NCBI GenBank assembly: GCA_037176845.1
Contig: JAYKXP010000066.1
Span: 62,001-126,000, forward strand
Length of the DNA stretch: 64,000 nucleotides
Reading direction: 5' to 3'
Source: Paramarasmius palmivorus
Taxonomy: Eukaryota; Basidiomycota; Agaricomycetes; Agaricales; Marasmiaceae
The notes under the pieces were generated by a model. It was not told the DNA's origin. It searched no databases and saw only the letters and a program-made list of their open reading frames with translations. Positions 46,457-58,350 of this stretch are shown in pieces (position 1 is the first letter of the stretch; each line of letters starts with the position of its first letter). Made by a program: the position numbers and the translations under genes.

Positions 46457-48586
46457 CTAATTAACATTCGCTCGACTTCCCTTCTTGGACGTAGCTTCAG
46501 GTCTTGAGCTTCGCTTCGAGCCCGCGGGTGTGCTCCGTCCGGAAGAAGTCGGTGGTGGGTTTTTGCACAATGCGGCGGGAGGAAGACCGACAAGTCGAGA
46601 CAGGGTCCAAGGAAGCTCAAATCCAGCGCGGCCGGCATGCGCGACATATCTGGCCAATTCTAAATGGAGCGTGGGGTAGTAGGTGGTCGATGCTTTGCGC
46701 GAAATCTATGACAAAGGGTTTGAGAACGCCAACTGGGCTCATGAAAGGTCTTACCAGTACTATTCGCTCGAAACCCTGAGAGGAATAGATCCGAGTGAAG
46801 CCTGTGAGCAGAGAGTTCATGGTCCTTGGGATGATTGAGGTCCGCTGCAGCTTGAGCAAGGGAGTTGATGAATCTGAGGTGTGTGGTCTAACAATTGCGA
46901 TTAGCTTTGAACAACACTTAGATATCGAAGATAGCTCACAAAGTAATTCATGGCTTCAAATTCGACGCCACCAGTCATGCCTCCGGGGGCTCGAGGTTTT
47001 TCGACCTTGCCTTCATCTGTTTCAGATAATAACCAAATGGTGTTGTTCGGATGGCAGAAAACCCAGAAGTAGTCGCGACAGACATCGGATAACTCCTGTA
47101 GATATGTCTTGTATATCCTAGGGCGGTGAAGATTTTCGATGAATTCATGAGGCGATAGTGGTGGTGCAGTGGCTTCGGCAGGTAATGGTGCCGGGGTAAG
47201 AAGGAGTGCGCGAATAAACGAAAAGAGTTCTGTGAGGTGCCGGGAGAGTAATGATGTTACTGGATCCGAACGAGTCGGAGTCTGTCTCCCAAATCTCCCG
47301 CCTAGAACCATTACGCATCGACGGAAGAGAAGATGAAGGATATAGTTCAAACAAGAGCAATAACAACTCGACAATAAGCTGACGCGAAGGGACATCTCCA
47401 GGCTTCTTGTCCGAATATAACAACATCACCAGCTGGGCAAATGGCGTTGGACTGGAGCTTCTCAAAGCATGGCATCCAACGGAGGATGTCGACAGGGCTT
47501 TGAAGCACCTCAGAAGTTCGTGTAATATTTGATCGTCGTGTTGCTCCTCTCTAGAGTCCGTTGAGCAACGTGGTTGGACCTAAGCAGATCGCACGTACCT
47601 CCACTCCACTTCCAGAATCTCGTTCATCCTGGTCAAGAGGGCCGAATAACCTCCAGACGAAACAAAATCTTGTGTCCAGCTACAGCGGCAGGATTAATAT
47701 AATTTGGTGCTGAAATGTAGAAGTCACTTACCCTGCAGACTCATTCCTAAGCATGAGACGCAGCTTCTTGACGTTTTCAACGTCTAGAGTTGTACTAGAC
47801 GTTCCGAGCAGGATGCTGACAAAGTTGATCGGCGAAAGGTTTTTGGGTGCGTTCGCGCTCTTATCTTTCGTGACCTTCCCGCTACTTGTGAGGTCAACCG
47901 TGGATCCAGACATCGGAAGGTTGACCTGGCTACGAGAGAAGAAACCTGAGCCCAGAGAGATACCTCGTGAATGTCCACTAGACTTGCGTGATGGGGAACC
48001 TGGCGACGAGAATTGGGAATCGGCGGCAGCAAAGGCTGGCCGGGGTGGTCTCAGATCATACTGTGATCCGTTAAGCATGTGAGGCGAGTCCATCGAGTCT
48101 ATACTCCGTGTTCGCCTCAGTGCAGTGCCGCGTGGGGTCCGTGGTGGAGAAACAGTGCCAGTGGTCGGTTGCTGGTTCAACTTCATTCCTTGAGAAGACT
48201 TGAGCATCGCTGCTTTCACAGTCGAGTCCATGCCGGTAAGTTTTGGACGAAGCGTCGATGGGATTTGGAGGTCATCCTGGATAGATACGGTCAAATTTAT
48301 CCAACAGATGACTGCAAGACAGACTTACTAGAAGTTGATCAAATGCCTGGTTCATTTCGACTGCCTCTCTATTCTGATCCTTTCCTTTCATATCGCGCTT
48401 TCTCTTATCTGGAAACCCTTTGCCTCCCATGAGCCCTGGTTTCTGCCGTGCTAGTGGGGCTCCTGACGAAATGCCATTCGAGCCTGGTTGATTTTCCTTG
48501 TTGGGTGCCGTTTCAGCGAGTGTGGTAAGCATTGTAAAATCCGAGGAAGGTATCCTCTTTGAAGAGGGTAGTATAGATTTGAACAT
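46457..48586 (-). CDS. Formin-type GBD/FH3 domain protein without FH1/FH2 (two frameshifts)
   Basis: There are six exons: 48329-48586, 47732-48276, 47599-47679, 46940-47550, 46755-46887 and 46457-46705, giving about 624 aa after correction. The first 200 residues are basic and Ser/Pro-rich (SPPRTPRGTALRRTRSIDSM). The rest resembles the GTPase-binding/FH3 armadillo region of formins: NLSPINFVSILLGTSSTTLD, WTQDFVSSGGYSALLTRMNE, HRPRIYKTYLQELSDVCRDY and ASTTYYPTLHLELARYV. There is no FH1 or FH2, so it cannot nucleate actin by the formin route. It may bind Rho GTPases or polarity factors (inference). Exon lengths show one extra base in two exons: near 47220, and in a GGG run at 46774-46776 before FERIVL. 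Both look like assembly insertions. Confidence 0.8.
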
Positions 48587-48791
48587 GGTCGTCGTGAAGG
48601 TCGTCAGTGGTGGTGGTTAAGGACAAGGGTTGGCTTGGTTCATTTTCGCCCACGCGGATTTCTCAACCATGCACGTGATCGTTACGCACAAAATCAGGCT
48701 GGTCCCTCACGGACCCACAAGGAGCGAATGTTTCGCTTTCACTTTTAGATATTTTATCTACAGAAGATTACATTTCTAAGGTTTCCCAATG

Positions 48792-51585
48792 TCAAAGCTC
48801 AGCTTTGAGCTCATCGGCCAACTTCTCCCCGGCAGCAAAGCACGCGCCAGCCTGTTTATTGCGAATTAGTTATCTGGTCAAGATACACCTAAATATACGC
48901 ACCGTATGTCCGGAAACAATCCATGGGAAGAACGAAGCATCACAAACTCTAAGCCCTTTGATCCCATACACCCTCAGTTTTGAGTCAACAACACCATTTT
49001 CTTCAAGAGGGGCCATTCTACAGGTGCTTGTAGGATGATACACCTGTTCCGCTGTATTCAGTCTCGAGACATAAAGTAAACTTGAATGCATAACTCACAG
49101 TCTCAACTCTATCCACAACCAATTTTCGAAGTTCTTCATCCGATTTGAGATGAGTTGCATGATCAAAATCGGGTTCAAGATAGGTATGCTCCATGTACGG
49201 CAGTAGAGGCTCTGCCCTAGCAACTTTCAGGCAAAGCCTCAGACCTCGAGCAAGTTTCTCCACGTCATCGGGAACTTGGAGGTAGCTAGTCAAGACAAAT
49301 TCAACCATCAAATTGGCGACTAGGTGCAGAAAGACCTACTTCGGGTCCACGCTCGGAAGGTCGAAAGGATTTGCAGACTTCAAAGAGACTGTTCCTCGGC
49401 TACTAGGCCTACACAGAAAGTAATTCGCATTGTGATGTACATAGGTCCTTGGATCAAACCTTACCGTAAAAGGTACACGTGCAATGCACGAGTATGAACA
49501 TTGAAAAACGTTGCTCCGTGATTCTTGTACGCAAACGGTGTCGTGAAGATCTCCAGGTCAGGGCTATTCTTACTAGAGCTGCTATCCACAAGCTTCTCCG
49601 GGTATTGTTCTGGTGGGAACAAGCTTGGGTCGTCTGAACGTATGAAGGCTGCCGATTCACCGAACTAGTGGGGAACGTCAGCCTTGCCAGTAGAGGCGGT
49701 TTAGTCAACTCACATTCATAGCCAAGGGGCCTCCGCCAAAAATGTTGTACCGGAATGCAGCTCGCAATGCAATGGCCGTGTCCTTGATATTCCCTGGTCT
49801 CAACCACATGGTCGAGGAGTTCATCTTATCCTTGAAATAGGTATCAACGACGGGATGATCTACAAGGTTTTGCCCGACGCCTGGGAGATCTTTGACAACG
49901 GGTATACCATGTTTCTTGAGCTCTTCGGCTGGTCCGACGCCAGAGAGCATCAATATCTAGCTCAGAATGTCAGTCCGGGAATGAAAGGGCCAGCAATTCA
50001 CTAACATGAGGAGAGTGCACCGCACCAGCGCTATTGAATATTTAACTCAGACCTGGTATGGCGCGAGGACATGAACGACACGTACGATAATATGACTTCC
50101 TTCCGTGCCTTTGAGACGTATCGAGGTCCCCTCACTGGATGTAGCGTACTCGACGCCCGTCGCCCGAGTCTCTTCATTGACATCCTCGAATAGGATCCGC
50201 GTAACATGAGCGTGAACCGCAACCTTAAGGTTTGGCCTTGCCAAAACTTCGGGCGTGAGATACGCAGATTCTGAAGACACACGCCGGTACTTTTCGTCGA
50301 TGTAGGTCACTGGTGGAAGAAATGAGCCGAGCCAAAACAATTGAAACATCGTGAGCGCTCACTTATCTAACTTGGGGTGTCAGTTAACCTATTCAGATTC
50401 CCGTTTGAATACAAAATCACGTACCCTTCCGACACCAAGAGGGCCCTTAGGTCCGTTAAAGTCGGGAACAAACGGGATCCCGACTTTTATACATGCGTCG
50501 ATAAAAGCTTGGGCAGAGTTGGAGACAGTGTTGAAGTAGCCTACACGAACAGGTCCGCTGGTTCCTCGAACAGAGGCATCTACCTGGGGGAATCTGGAAT
50601 CTGGAACATATTTCTCAAACTTGCGGAAGTACCTGTACGGTGTCAGTTTGACGCAGTGCGGAATTAGGACAGCTCCTTACTTGTCAAAATTCTTCCAGGA
50701 CCAAGAGTCGTCACCAATGTGTTCGGCCCATTCATCAAAGTCTTCGGGTGAACCGTATTGAGCCCTGTTACAACGAGTTAAGTAGGAAGACTATGTGGTT
50801 CATGGACCGAATGAATACATTTGGGCATTGATTGATGAACCTATGAACTCGTCAGAAGAGAAACGCAAGTCACCACAGTGCACGTACATCCACCAAGCAA
50901 CTTGGCTGAGATTTACTGAGATTAGCAAGCGTGAATGAAGGTAAGATCCCTGAACATACCGCGGGGCCAGAATTTCTTCTTTCCAGCTGCATGGGCTTGA
51001 GGTTCGGTGTATAAGGGGAACGCATGCTTTGAAAATAACAATCGACCAAAGCCAGCAGGCGTTCGACTCAGGGAAAGGGCCTGACCGCTAGATCCGGAGC
51101 ATATCTGAGTAACTATACACGCGCTTTACAAGTGAGTTTCAAATACTCACCTTCCACCAGATTCCAACAGCAGAACCCTGACTCCAGGGTTCTCACTCAG
51201 ACGCGCAGCTTATCTCCCCTTCAGCCAAATACTCCAGATGGTTCATCAAAAGGGTCGATACATACCCAACACGCAGCCAGCCGTTCCTAGATAAGTATGG
51301 ATTAGTTTTCATCAGAAACACGGCAATGGTGTGCTACAACGTACCACCACCAATCACAATCACATCAAACTCGTCTGATGTTTTAGTCTGGCCAGCAGTA
51401 CTCCCAATCTCTGAGAACGCCCTTATATGTTTAGACTTTCGCCTCTTGGACACATAAGCTAGAGTGAGAAGCAAGGCGGCTACGGCACCGAGGGCCGATT
51501 TTCCATCGAGACGTTTGAACCTCTCGACAAGCTGAGTCAAGGGTTGAATGACGGCGGCGAGACTAGTGCTTTCGAGCGAAGACAT
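48792..51585 (-). CDS. GMC oxidoreductase 2 (AA3-type), membrane-anchored (one frameshift)
   Basis: There are seventeen exons, from 51345-51585 through 50681-50764, 50425-50632, the 4-nt exon 50363-50366, 50086-50309, 50006-50030 and 49714-49956 to 48792-48851, giving about 643 aa. It starts with about 30 residues and a membrane helix ([15 protein letters not shown]) followed by basic residues, so it is a type-I-like anchored enzyme. [20 protein letters not shown] binds [29 protein letters not shown] and SGHTAGAC (His) follow. Exon sizes 18, 22, 84, 208, 4, 25, 243 and 69 nt are identical to GMC1, so the two are duplicates. A GGGG run (50128-50131 on the plus strand) has one G too many; with GGG the frame reads [18 protein letters not shown], matching GMC1. 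It is a likely assembly error. The substrate is unknown. Confidence 0.87.
50363..50366 (-). other. 4-nt micro-exon of GMC2
   Basis: ATAA on the minus strand is flanked by the acceptor AGTTAG and donor GTGAGC. It makes the Ile-Met junction of GVGRIMTYID and is placed exactly as in GMC1. Confidence 0.75.
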
Positions 51586-52265
51586 GAAGGCAAGGAACAA
51601 GAACAAGAGTTTTGCGTTTGCCCCGACGCTTTATAGAGCTAACTGACAGTGATAACCGGAATACGGTCATGTTGATGGCGGTCATTCAGGTCATCAGAAG
51701 GTCATGAGTTCAAGGACCCGGTTCAGTATTTGTTTTCCCACCTGGCACTTGTGATTGTCTCCGCGCAATTGCAATGGAGTCGAGGTCGAGATGGGATAAA
51801 GGTGCCAAGAAGGTGGCTAAAAGTGTAGCAGTTTAGGAGTCGAGAAAGCCTGCCAAAGTCCGAAGGCTAAACCTGAACTGAATACCAAAGAGACGTGCCA
51901 GCATGAATAGGAGAGCCTTACTGCTGCTTGCTGCTTGAATGAATGATGTACAGTGTTGGTGCAGTGATGGTTCAGTGCCAAAATAAAGCGGCGGCTAAGC
52001 GTGCTGGAGTACAGCCACGCGTCGTCATAACTTGCAGTCAGTCTGCTCGCCTGTTCGGCATTCCTCTTCAGCTCTTCACCTCTTTTTTTCCCTAGTCACA
52101 CTACCTATTTCTGCGGCTACTCTGGCTTCGAGGCCGCTCAAGAAATCTTTTTGGCCATTCAAGAAACAGTCACGTCGCTCTTCAGTCGCTGTAATCGATC
52201 GCAGGAACACTGCTCCAACGCCCAGCGTTCTCCCCGAACCTTCCTCTCTCCCTCAAGTTCCCCAT
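51586..52265. other. Divergent promoter region of GMC2 and the RhoGAP gene
   Basis: The left half is the GMC2 promoter side. The right end, from about 52098, is in frame with the RhoGAP gene and encodes a basic Ser-rich N-terminus (RPLKKSFWPFKKQSRRSSVA). It has no in-frame ATG before 52266, so the true RhoGAP start may lie in an upstream exon here. Confidence 0.4.
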
Positions 52266-53955
52266 ATGCTTCCAGAATCTTCGCAAAGCCCTCCGACAAA
52301 GGCAAATTTGAAGGCCTGGTGGAATCATTTCACTTCCGCACAGCGTATGAAGAAGGAGGGAGAGGCCAAAGGTACGTTGTCCATCTGCCATCCCTGTTCC
52401 ACTTTCCGGCTCATCTTATATTCGCCCAACAGACGAGCCAGTTCATACTGTATTCGGGAAACCTCTCAAAGAGAGTCTTCAATATGCTAGTGTCCAAATA
52501 TCTACCGCAAATGCAAACGGCGAACTATATGTGTGGGGTTATATACCTGTAGTTGTGGCAAAGTGGTGCGTGTTCCATCCCTTGTCCTTTTCAGCTAGGT
52601 TCTAAAGTAACTCAACAGTGGGCTCTACCTCAAGGAGAACGGTACGCCCTACTCCTGCCATATTCAAGGCCGTGCACATTGATTAATTCTCAACGCATCC
52701 CTTAGCGACGGAAGTAGAGGGCGTGTTTCGCGTGAATGGATCAAACAAGCGGATGCGGGAACTCCAGGCCATCTTTGAAACCCCGCCTCGAGTGAGCGCT
52801 CTCATTATAGCACTAACCTTCCCGCCTAACGACGTTTTCACTAGTACGGCAAAAATCTTGATTGGAAGTCGACTCCATATACACCGCATGATGTTGCCAG
52901 CGTTTTTCGGCGGTACCTAACACAGATGCCCGTGAGTTTTCATTCAGTCTTGACGTTGGGCGTTACTAATTCTCTTCAAGGAGCCTGTTATTCCATACGA
53001 TGTTTACCATGACGTATGTTCCCTTTATTGCTGTTTTTCTCGGCGCTGAAGAGCTTCCATTATCAGTTCCGAGACGCGATGGGTAAGTCGATAACGCATA
53101 CGAAAGAAAGTAATTCAAACTGATTCTTCTATCTAGCGAAAGAGCCGTTCAATCAAGAAGAAGTCATATCGACATATAAACGCTTGATTCGGGGTATGCC
53201 TCGGCCAAACCAATATCTGCTACTTTACGTTCTCGACCTTTTGTCGGTATTCGCTCGGAAGTCTGATAAGAACCTTATGACGGCCACGAGTGAGTCGTTC
53301 GCGACCTCTGGTTCCTTTCATACCTGACCCTGTTCCTAGATCTTGCAGTCATATTCCGACCAGGATTAATTTCACATCCCCAACATGAAATGACGCCTAG
53401 TGAACACGCTCTGAGCCAACGAGTGCTCGAGTTCCTTATCGCGCAACAAGACTGGTTCATGCTAGATATACCTCCGCCGCCACCGAATGAACCTGGTGCG
53501 CCACCATCTTCTACGATGTCAGAGCCGGACGATGTCACGGTTTTTCCAAGCTCGGACGAGGAACACACAGGCGGAGGTTGGAGATTGGTGGGGAAAGACA
53601 AGCGCACCGTCTCGCGTCGAAAGACCACGGTAGATCGTCGTAAAGGTGATTTCTTTTTCTTGTTTAGGACTACTAATTGCTCATCAGCTGCATTCCAGAT
53701 CCTCCACCTCTAGAACAGGACCTATCTCCAGTAACTGAAGGACCGACCGAGGAACTACAAGGCGGAGCTATCGGTGTTACACGAAGTCGGACGTTACCTT
53801 CAGGGCGAAGAGGAGCCTCTTCGACCACAGATTCAGCTAACACCGGGGAACGTGACGCTCCCAGGCTACTGCGGAAGCAAAAGAGAGCGTCATCATCGCA
53901 ACCTAGTCGAACGAAAGCAGGGACTTCGTCTGAACAATCTAGTAAGGAAGTATAG
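52266..53955 (+). CDS. RhoGAP-domain protein
   Basis: Exons are (start uncertain)-52371, 52433-52565, 52619-52641, 52706-52791, 52845-52931, 52981-53013, 53067-53082, 53137-53289, 53340-53645 and 53699-53955. All phases agree. From the first ATG in frame, at 52266, they give about 400 aa. The RhoGAP domain starts at VHTVFGKPLKESLQYA and includes VEGVFRVNGSNKRM with the catalytic arginine finger, then EPVIPYDVYHDFRDAM and the helix with NLMTATNLAVIFRPGLI. It should speed GTP hydrolysis by a Rho/Cdc42-type GTPase and act on polarity or the wall. The C-terminus is disordered, Ser/Arg-rich and has a proline run. The N-terminus is basic and may begin in an upstream exon. No frameshifts were seen. 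Confidence 0.85.
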
Positions 53956-54207
53956 TTATCGTGTCTTGCATCCTTTCCTTCTCCTCGTCGCTTGCACCTG
54001 TCGCTCTTTTCTGTATTTAGTTCTTCTCCACATACCCAACGTCTAATTACTCTTGAAGTTCATATATTCGATATGGAATACTTTCAACAGATTTAGCAGC
54101 ATCGTCAGTAGTTGTACTTGTTTTACCGTAGTAGTGTAGATTTTCATGGCGATTTCACGGCTTCATGGACATGTTTAATTTCTCTTTGTCGCAGTATACT
54201 TATGCTA

Positions 54208-54480
54208 CAGTCGGCGCAAAAAATATTGCACGCCCCGTTTTGGGAATTCGTTCCCATCAGCGCCAAAATGAACGAGGTCAACAGACAGCCCCCAAAAAGC
54301 TGGTACTTTTTCTTGATACTTTCAGTAGGATCATTTCTCCTGAGCCGTAGCTGCTGGCATTAGTGAAAATACTCGGAGGAAAATGTCTTTTTGTGGTGGT
54401 TCTAGGGGATATTTGGCGTGTATATGGCAGATGTGAATTTATTACCGTATTAGGGCGTGCAATATTTTTTGCGCCGACTG
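54208..54480. mobile_element. 273-bp MITE with perfect 28-bp terminal inverted repeats
   Basis: The ends 54208-54235 and 54453-54480 are exact reverse complements (outer bases CAGTCGGCGC, then six A, then TATTGCACGCCC). A TA flanks each end (54206-54207 and 54481-54482), as left by Tc1/mariner-type insertion. The interior has no transposase and no long frame. It is a non-autonomous DNA transposon. The CAGT terminus with TA duplication fits the pogo/Fot1 branch; that placement is inference. Confidence 0.85.
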
Positions 54481-54682
54481 TAGCAGCTGGTAAACATACG
54501 GACTCAATAAAGTGTATTTTATAAATAGAGAAAGACACAGTTACGAATGCCTTAGAGACCGCAATGCGCAGTCACTTGGCGCCACGGCCCACGCAAATTT
54601 AGCAACCTGGGCTCCACAGCTTACTGATTGTTCATCACAACAACACTCATCCTCATTCCCTTCACCTCGTTCGCTGGCCAGA

Positions 54683-56939
54683 ATGTATTCGCAGTACAGG
54701 GACAACCCGAGCAGACAATCATTACAGGACTATTACAACGAGATCCCTGTAAGTCATTGCTAGCCGCCTTGTTTATCCCCGTAAGCCGCTCACCTGGCGT
54801 TTCACAGCCTGCACACCGTCTATCCGACACACCTGCCAGCATTCCACTCGTTAACCAAGGACCGTACGGAACTCAACCAAGGGCGGCCGATTCTGGAGGT
54901 TTAGGGCAATACTATGACAATGACCAATTGAATGACCGAACAAGAAGTTCCGGCAACTTACCAGCAGGTGCAGCAGCAGCCGGAGTTGGTTTAGGTGCTG
55001 CAGGTGCTGCTGCTGCCGACCCTGTCAGTCGTAGACCTCATTATGGAGATACAAGACAGTATATGGAACGGGATCCTAATGAGCAGTGGCTTGCGAACCA
55101 ACACAAGTCTGGGAAGAGGTCGAGATATATGGTGCGTCATCAGCCCTTGATTTTCTGGCTTGAATTAATTCTAATTTGGAATGTTCACAGGTCATTGGTG
55201 GTATTGTCCCTACTACTAGTCATCATCATTGTCGCAGTTGTGGCAGGCGTACTTGTCTCTAGAAGAAATTCCAGCTCGTCCTCGTCCTCCTCGTCGTCAA
55301 GCAGTGGAGACCCGAGCAACTTTTCAAAAGACAGCAATCTGAAAAAGTCATTCTATGGAATAGCGTACACGCCCGAAGGAGCCATCTTGCCAGACTGCGG
55401 TGCCAACCTTGGTCAGTCTGTTTCAGCCTTGTGTGTAATGTTGACTGATGCACCTATACTAGACAATATCATCCGCGACGTTCAGATCCTTTCTCAATTG
55501 ACAACGGTGAGCACTATCTGTCAAAATTTTTATGCTTGCGTTAATTTTTTGCAGAGAATCCGGTTGTACGGATCAGACTGTAACCAGACCGCTCTGGTCG
55601 TGAGTAAACATTCTGCCTCGTTCGTGTTCAATAACAAACCATATTCCTCAGCTCGATGCTGTTCAACGAACCAAAGTCGACCTTAACGTGTACATCGCAA
55701 ACTACCCCATAGCGACCGACAGCGACGTGAGATATTGTTTCACATATTGATGATATTGGGGCTTATCAAATTGAACTAGGCTGCATACGAGCGTCAAAGG
55801 GATGCCATGAAGGAAGCTCTCCAGAACTTTGGCGTTGATCATGTCGCAGGTGTAACCGTTGGGAACGAGTTCATGTTAAAGTTTGTCTACTTCGCCTCCT
55901 GAATTTGTATTCATTATTGATGGCACTCCGAAGCTACCTAAATGCCAACGGAGGTGGAGATGCTAACAGTGCCACCGGTAACCAAGGAGCTAAAATCTTG
56001 CTCAATAACATCCAAGACACAAAATCAATGATCGAAGGCCTCAACCTGGGTAAAACCATGCCTATCGGCAATGCGGATGCTGGAAGCTTCTTCAACAACG
56101 AAGTTCTATCGGCGGTTGATTATGGAGTTTGTATTTCGCTTGTCTCCGCCGTATGGCCGTACTCATCTCCATCACTCCTGTCTCTTTTATTAGATGTCCA
56201 ACGTACACGCATGGTTTGCAAATGTTAGTGTCGATGCAGCTGCTGGTTGGACATGGTCGTTCTTCCAAGAGAACAACGTCGCAGTTGCTCAGCAGTTGGC
56301 TAACAAGCCGACAATGTCTATCGCAGAGACAGGCTGGCCCACGGTACGTTCATTTTTACTATTCGCGTGGGTTTATGCATGCGCAGTTTCGAACTCTGAT
56401 GGTGGCTCTGTCGTAGAAATCTTCTGACAAGGGGAATGAGTCCAATGGTGCTTCGACAGCTTCTGTGGCGAATCTACAGGTACGACTGCTATCGGTCTCT
56501 GGTATTTGACATCCCTAACCAACACTCTGCCCCCTAGACGTTCATCGACACGTTTGTCTGTCAAGCAAACCAGAATGGAACGGAATACTTCTTCTTCGAG
56601 GTGTGTTCTCATTAGCCACGTTAAGAGAAGCGTCGTCTGACATCTTCGGTTCATTGCTAAAGTTTACCGACGAGCCTTGGAAGGTTAGTTGTAAATCATG
56701 TTTGAAGACGATCTTCCTTACTGATATCGGGACTTTAGGATGCTCAGTTCGGCGGTGTTGAGGTAGGTTGCTACATGCACGGCTCAGTCGAAATTCCTAA
56801 TCCTTATATTTGTAGGGCTGGTGGGGCTTGTTCAACAGCGAGTAAGTGAATGTAAACTCAGTGCTTCGTAAGTCCTGTTGACCTGTTTTCTAGTCGTACC
56901 CTCAAGGATATCACTATACCTGATTGCCCTGCACCTTGA
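54683..56939 (+). CDS. Membrane-anchored GH17 beta-1,3-glucanase/glucosyltransferase (one frameshift)
   Basis: Fifteen exons: 54683-54748, 54808-55131, 55191-55411, 55463-55506, 55555-55599, 55652-55726, 55780-55880, 55934-56126, 56194-56343, 56417-56479, 56538-56600, 56663-56683, 56739-56762, 56816-56841 and 56894-56939. About 486 aa. A cytosolic N-terminus of about 130 residues is followed by one membrane helix (VIGGIVLLLVIIIVAVVAGV), a poly-Ser linker and a GH17 domain (FYGIAYTPEGAILPDCGANL, IRLYGSDCNQ). The acid/base Glu is in VTVGNEF and the nucleophile Glu in AETGWPT. It should act on cell-wall beta-1,3-glucan outside the membrane. In exon 3 a CCC at 55208-55210 has one C too many; with CC the helix reads through. 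This fits an assembly insertion. Confidence 0.88.
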
Positions 56940-57077
56940 GGAGGGGAGAGGAGACTTATTATCTACGATATCTATATTGTATTTAGGCTGGACATTTGCA
57001 GATGGACTGTGTATGGACCTTCATGCTTACACCTCAAAATGGTATAATATATACACACATATTCGCTTGCTACACAA

Positions 57078-57166
57078 GCGTTAGTGGTCTAACGGTTATG
57101 ATGCGACCTTCCCAAGGTGTATGATTCGCCCAGGTCGCGAACGGGGTTCGACTCCCCGCTGACGCA
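57078..57166 (+). tRNA. tRNA-Gly (anticodon CCC) with intron
   Basis: The acceptor stem GCGTTAG (57078-57084) pairs with CTGACGC (57159-57165). The A box TGGTCTAACGG and the B box GGTTCGACTCC are present. The anticodon stem CGACC/GGTCG and loop TTCCCAA give anticodon CCC. A 17-nt intron (AGGTGTATGATTCGCCC) sits after the base 3' of the anticodon, the usual place for nuclear tRNA introns. The exact ends are ambiguous by a short direct repeat. Confidence 0.88.
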
Positions 57167-57171
57167 TTTTT
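57167..57171 (+). terminator. RNA polymerase III terminator
   Basis: Five T residues directly follow the tRNA discriminator base. Confidence 0.8.
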
Positions 57172-57239
57172 ACCTCTCCAGAGTCACTCTGAAAAGTACC
57201 AGTTGATATACGGATGGATAAAACACTGATGCCTGATGC

Positions 57240-58249
57240 TCATTTTTCCTTTGCTATACACTGCTTCTTCTCTTTCGCTGCCTTTCTTCCCTCGATCCTC
57301 TGCTCCTTCGCTACTCTCATATCCTTTGGGGCTGTAGTGCGCAGTTGCTTGATATGTGTCGGCACAATCTGGACCTGCCTGCCATCCTCCAAGGAAGGCG
57401 GGGGTGCCAACCAGGGTGCGGATAGAATTGGAACGTTAGATGTAAGAGAAAGCAGATTTTCGAGATTGGGGGCGCTTGCCTATTTGCCTAGAAGTTTAGC
57501 GGATAACACGACACCAGAGCCAGAATGGACGGACCTCAAAGGCAATCACAGCCACTCTCCTCACTCCAAATGTCTCTGCAAGTGTAAGCTCTGCATTTTG
57601 CGGAAGTAGTACCAGAAGCACCGGATCCGCCGATGATGGGATGGCGGAATTATATGCTGCGACAAGATGGGGTATGTGGTCAATGAGAATCGGAGGATTC
57701 ACATCTGCTCGACACACAAGCACAACACGGATTGGAGACCGAGGTGGAGAGATATGCTCGGGCTCAGTTACGATTTTGGTAGACCTTCTTTCCCGTATCT
57801 GAGCTTCGAGACGCTTTGTGACAGCATTTATACCTGCTGTAGTATGCGCTAGAATGGGTGGCTGGTCGGGCAATGGGATGTCCACGGACATTGCAACATC
57901 TTCGGTTGTAGATTTCGCACTCTGACTGTCATGCTTTGCCTTTTTGTTTGGCTTGTTCCCTTTATTCTCCTTCTTTCGCTTGCGATGGGCAAGGTCGCGA
58001 GCTCGCTGGTACTCAGCTACACCCTCAAGAAGGGTAAGAGTCTGAGCAAGAATGAGATTCTGCAGGTTGATTGGGACATTCGGCCTGAAAAACTGAAAAT
58101 TTAGCGACATTTTCTCCCACATACAAGGTTCCATACCAATTGATGCGAAAAGGATTGTCAAAAACTGGTTTGAAAACCTCTTTTCTGTTGTTTTCGGACG
58201 GCTTGGGTCTTGCCCGGTTGGACTGGTGAGAATGGGTTTTGGCAGACAT
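57240..58249 (-). CDS. POP3: RNase P/MRP protein subunit POP3-like
   Basis: There are three exons: 58137-58249, 57535-58084 and 57240-57479, with agreeing phases, giving 300 aa. The start at 58249 gives MSAKTHSHQSNRARPKPSEN, then KPVFDNPFRINWPNVPINLQ, the conserved N-terminal segment of Pop3. A basic lysine-rich linker follows, then VVLVCRADVNPPILIDHIPH and PVLLVLLPQNAELTLAETFG, an L7Ae-like fold typical of Pop3. The last intron ends at CAAATAG, giving AFEASAPNLENLL. The tail is basic (KEQRIEGRKAAKEKK). The protein is a subunit of nuclear RNase P and MRP, which process tRNA and rRNA precursors. It is head-to-head with the next gene, 101 bp apart. The family call rests on recognised motifs, not a search. 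Confidence 0.75.
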
Positions 58250-58350
58250 TTAGACGCGGACATGTGAATTTATTTCCGCACCTTTGCCTCTTACAGGTTG
58301 GTTCCGTACCACTACCATCCTCTTCCTTGTCGTCTTCGTCGTCTTCCACG

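Noticed and set aside
47227..47257. 31-nt intron in the GBD/FH3 gene
   Set aside because: It is too short and lacks a branch site. One extra base near 47220 explains the frame change, as at 46774.
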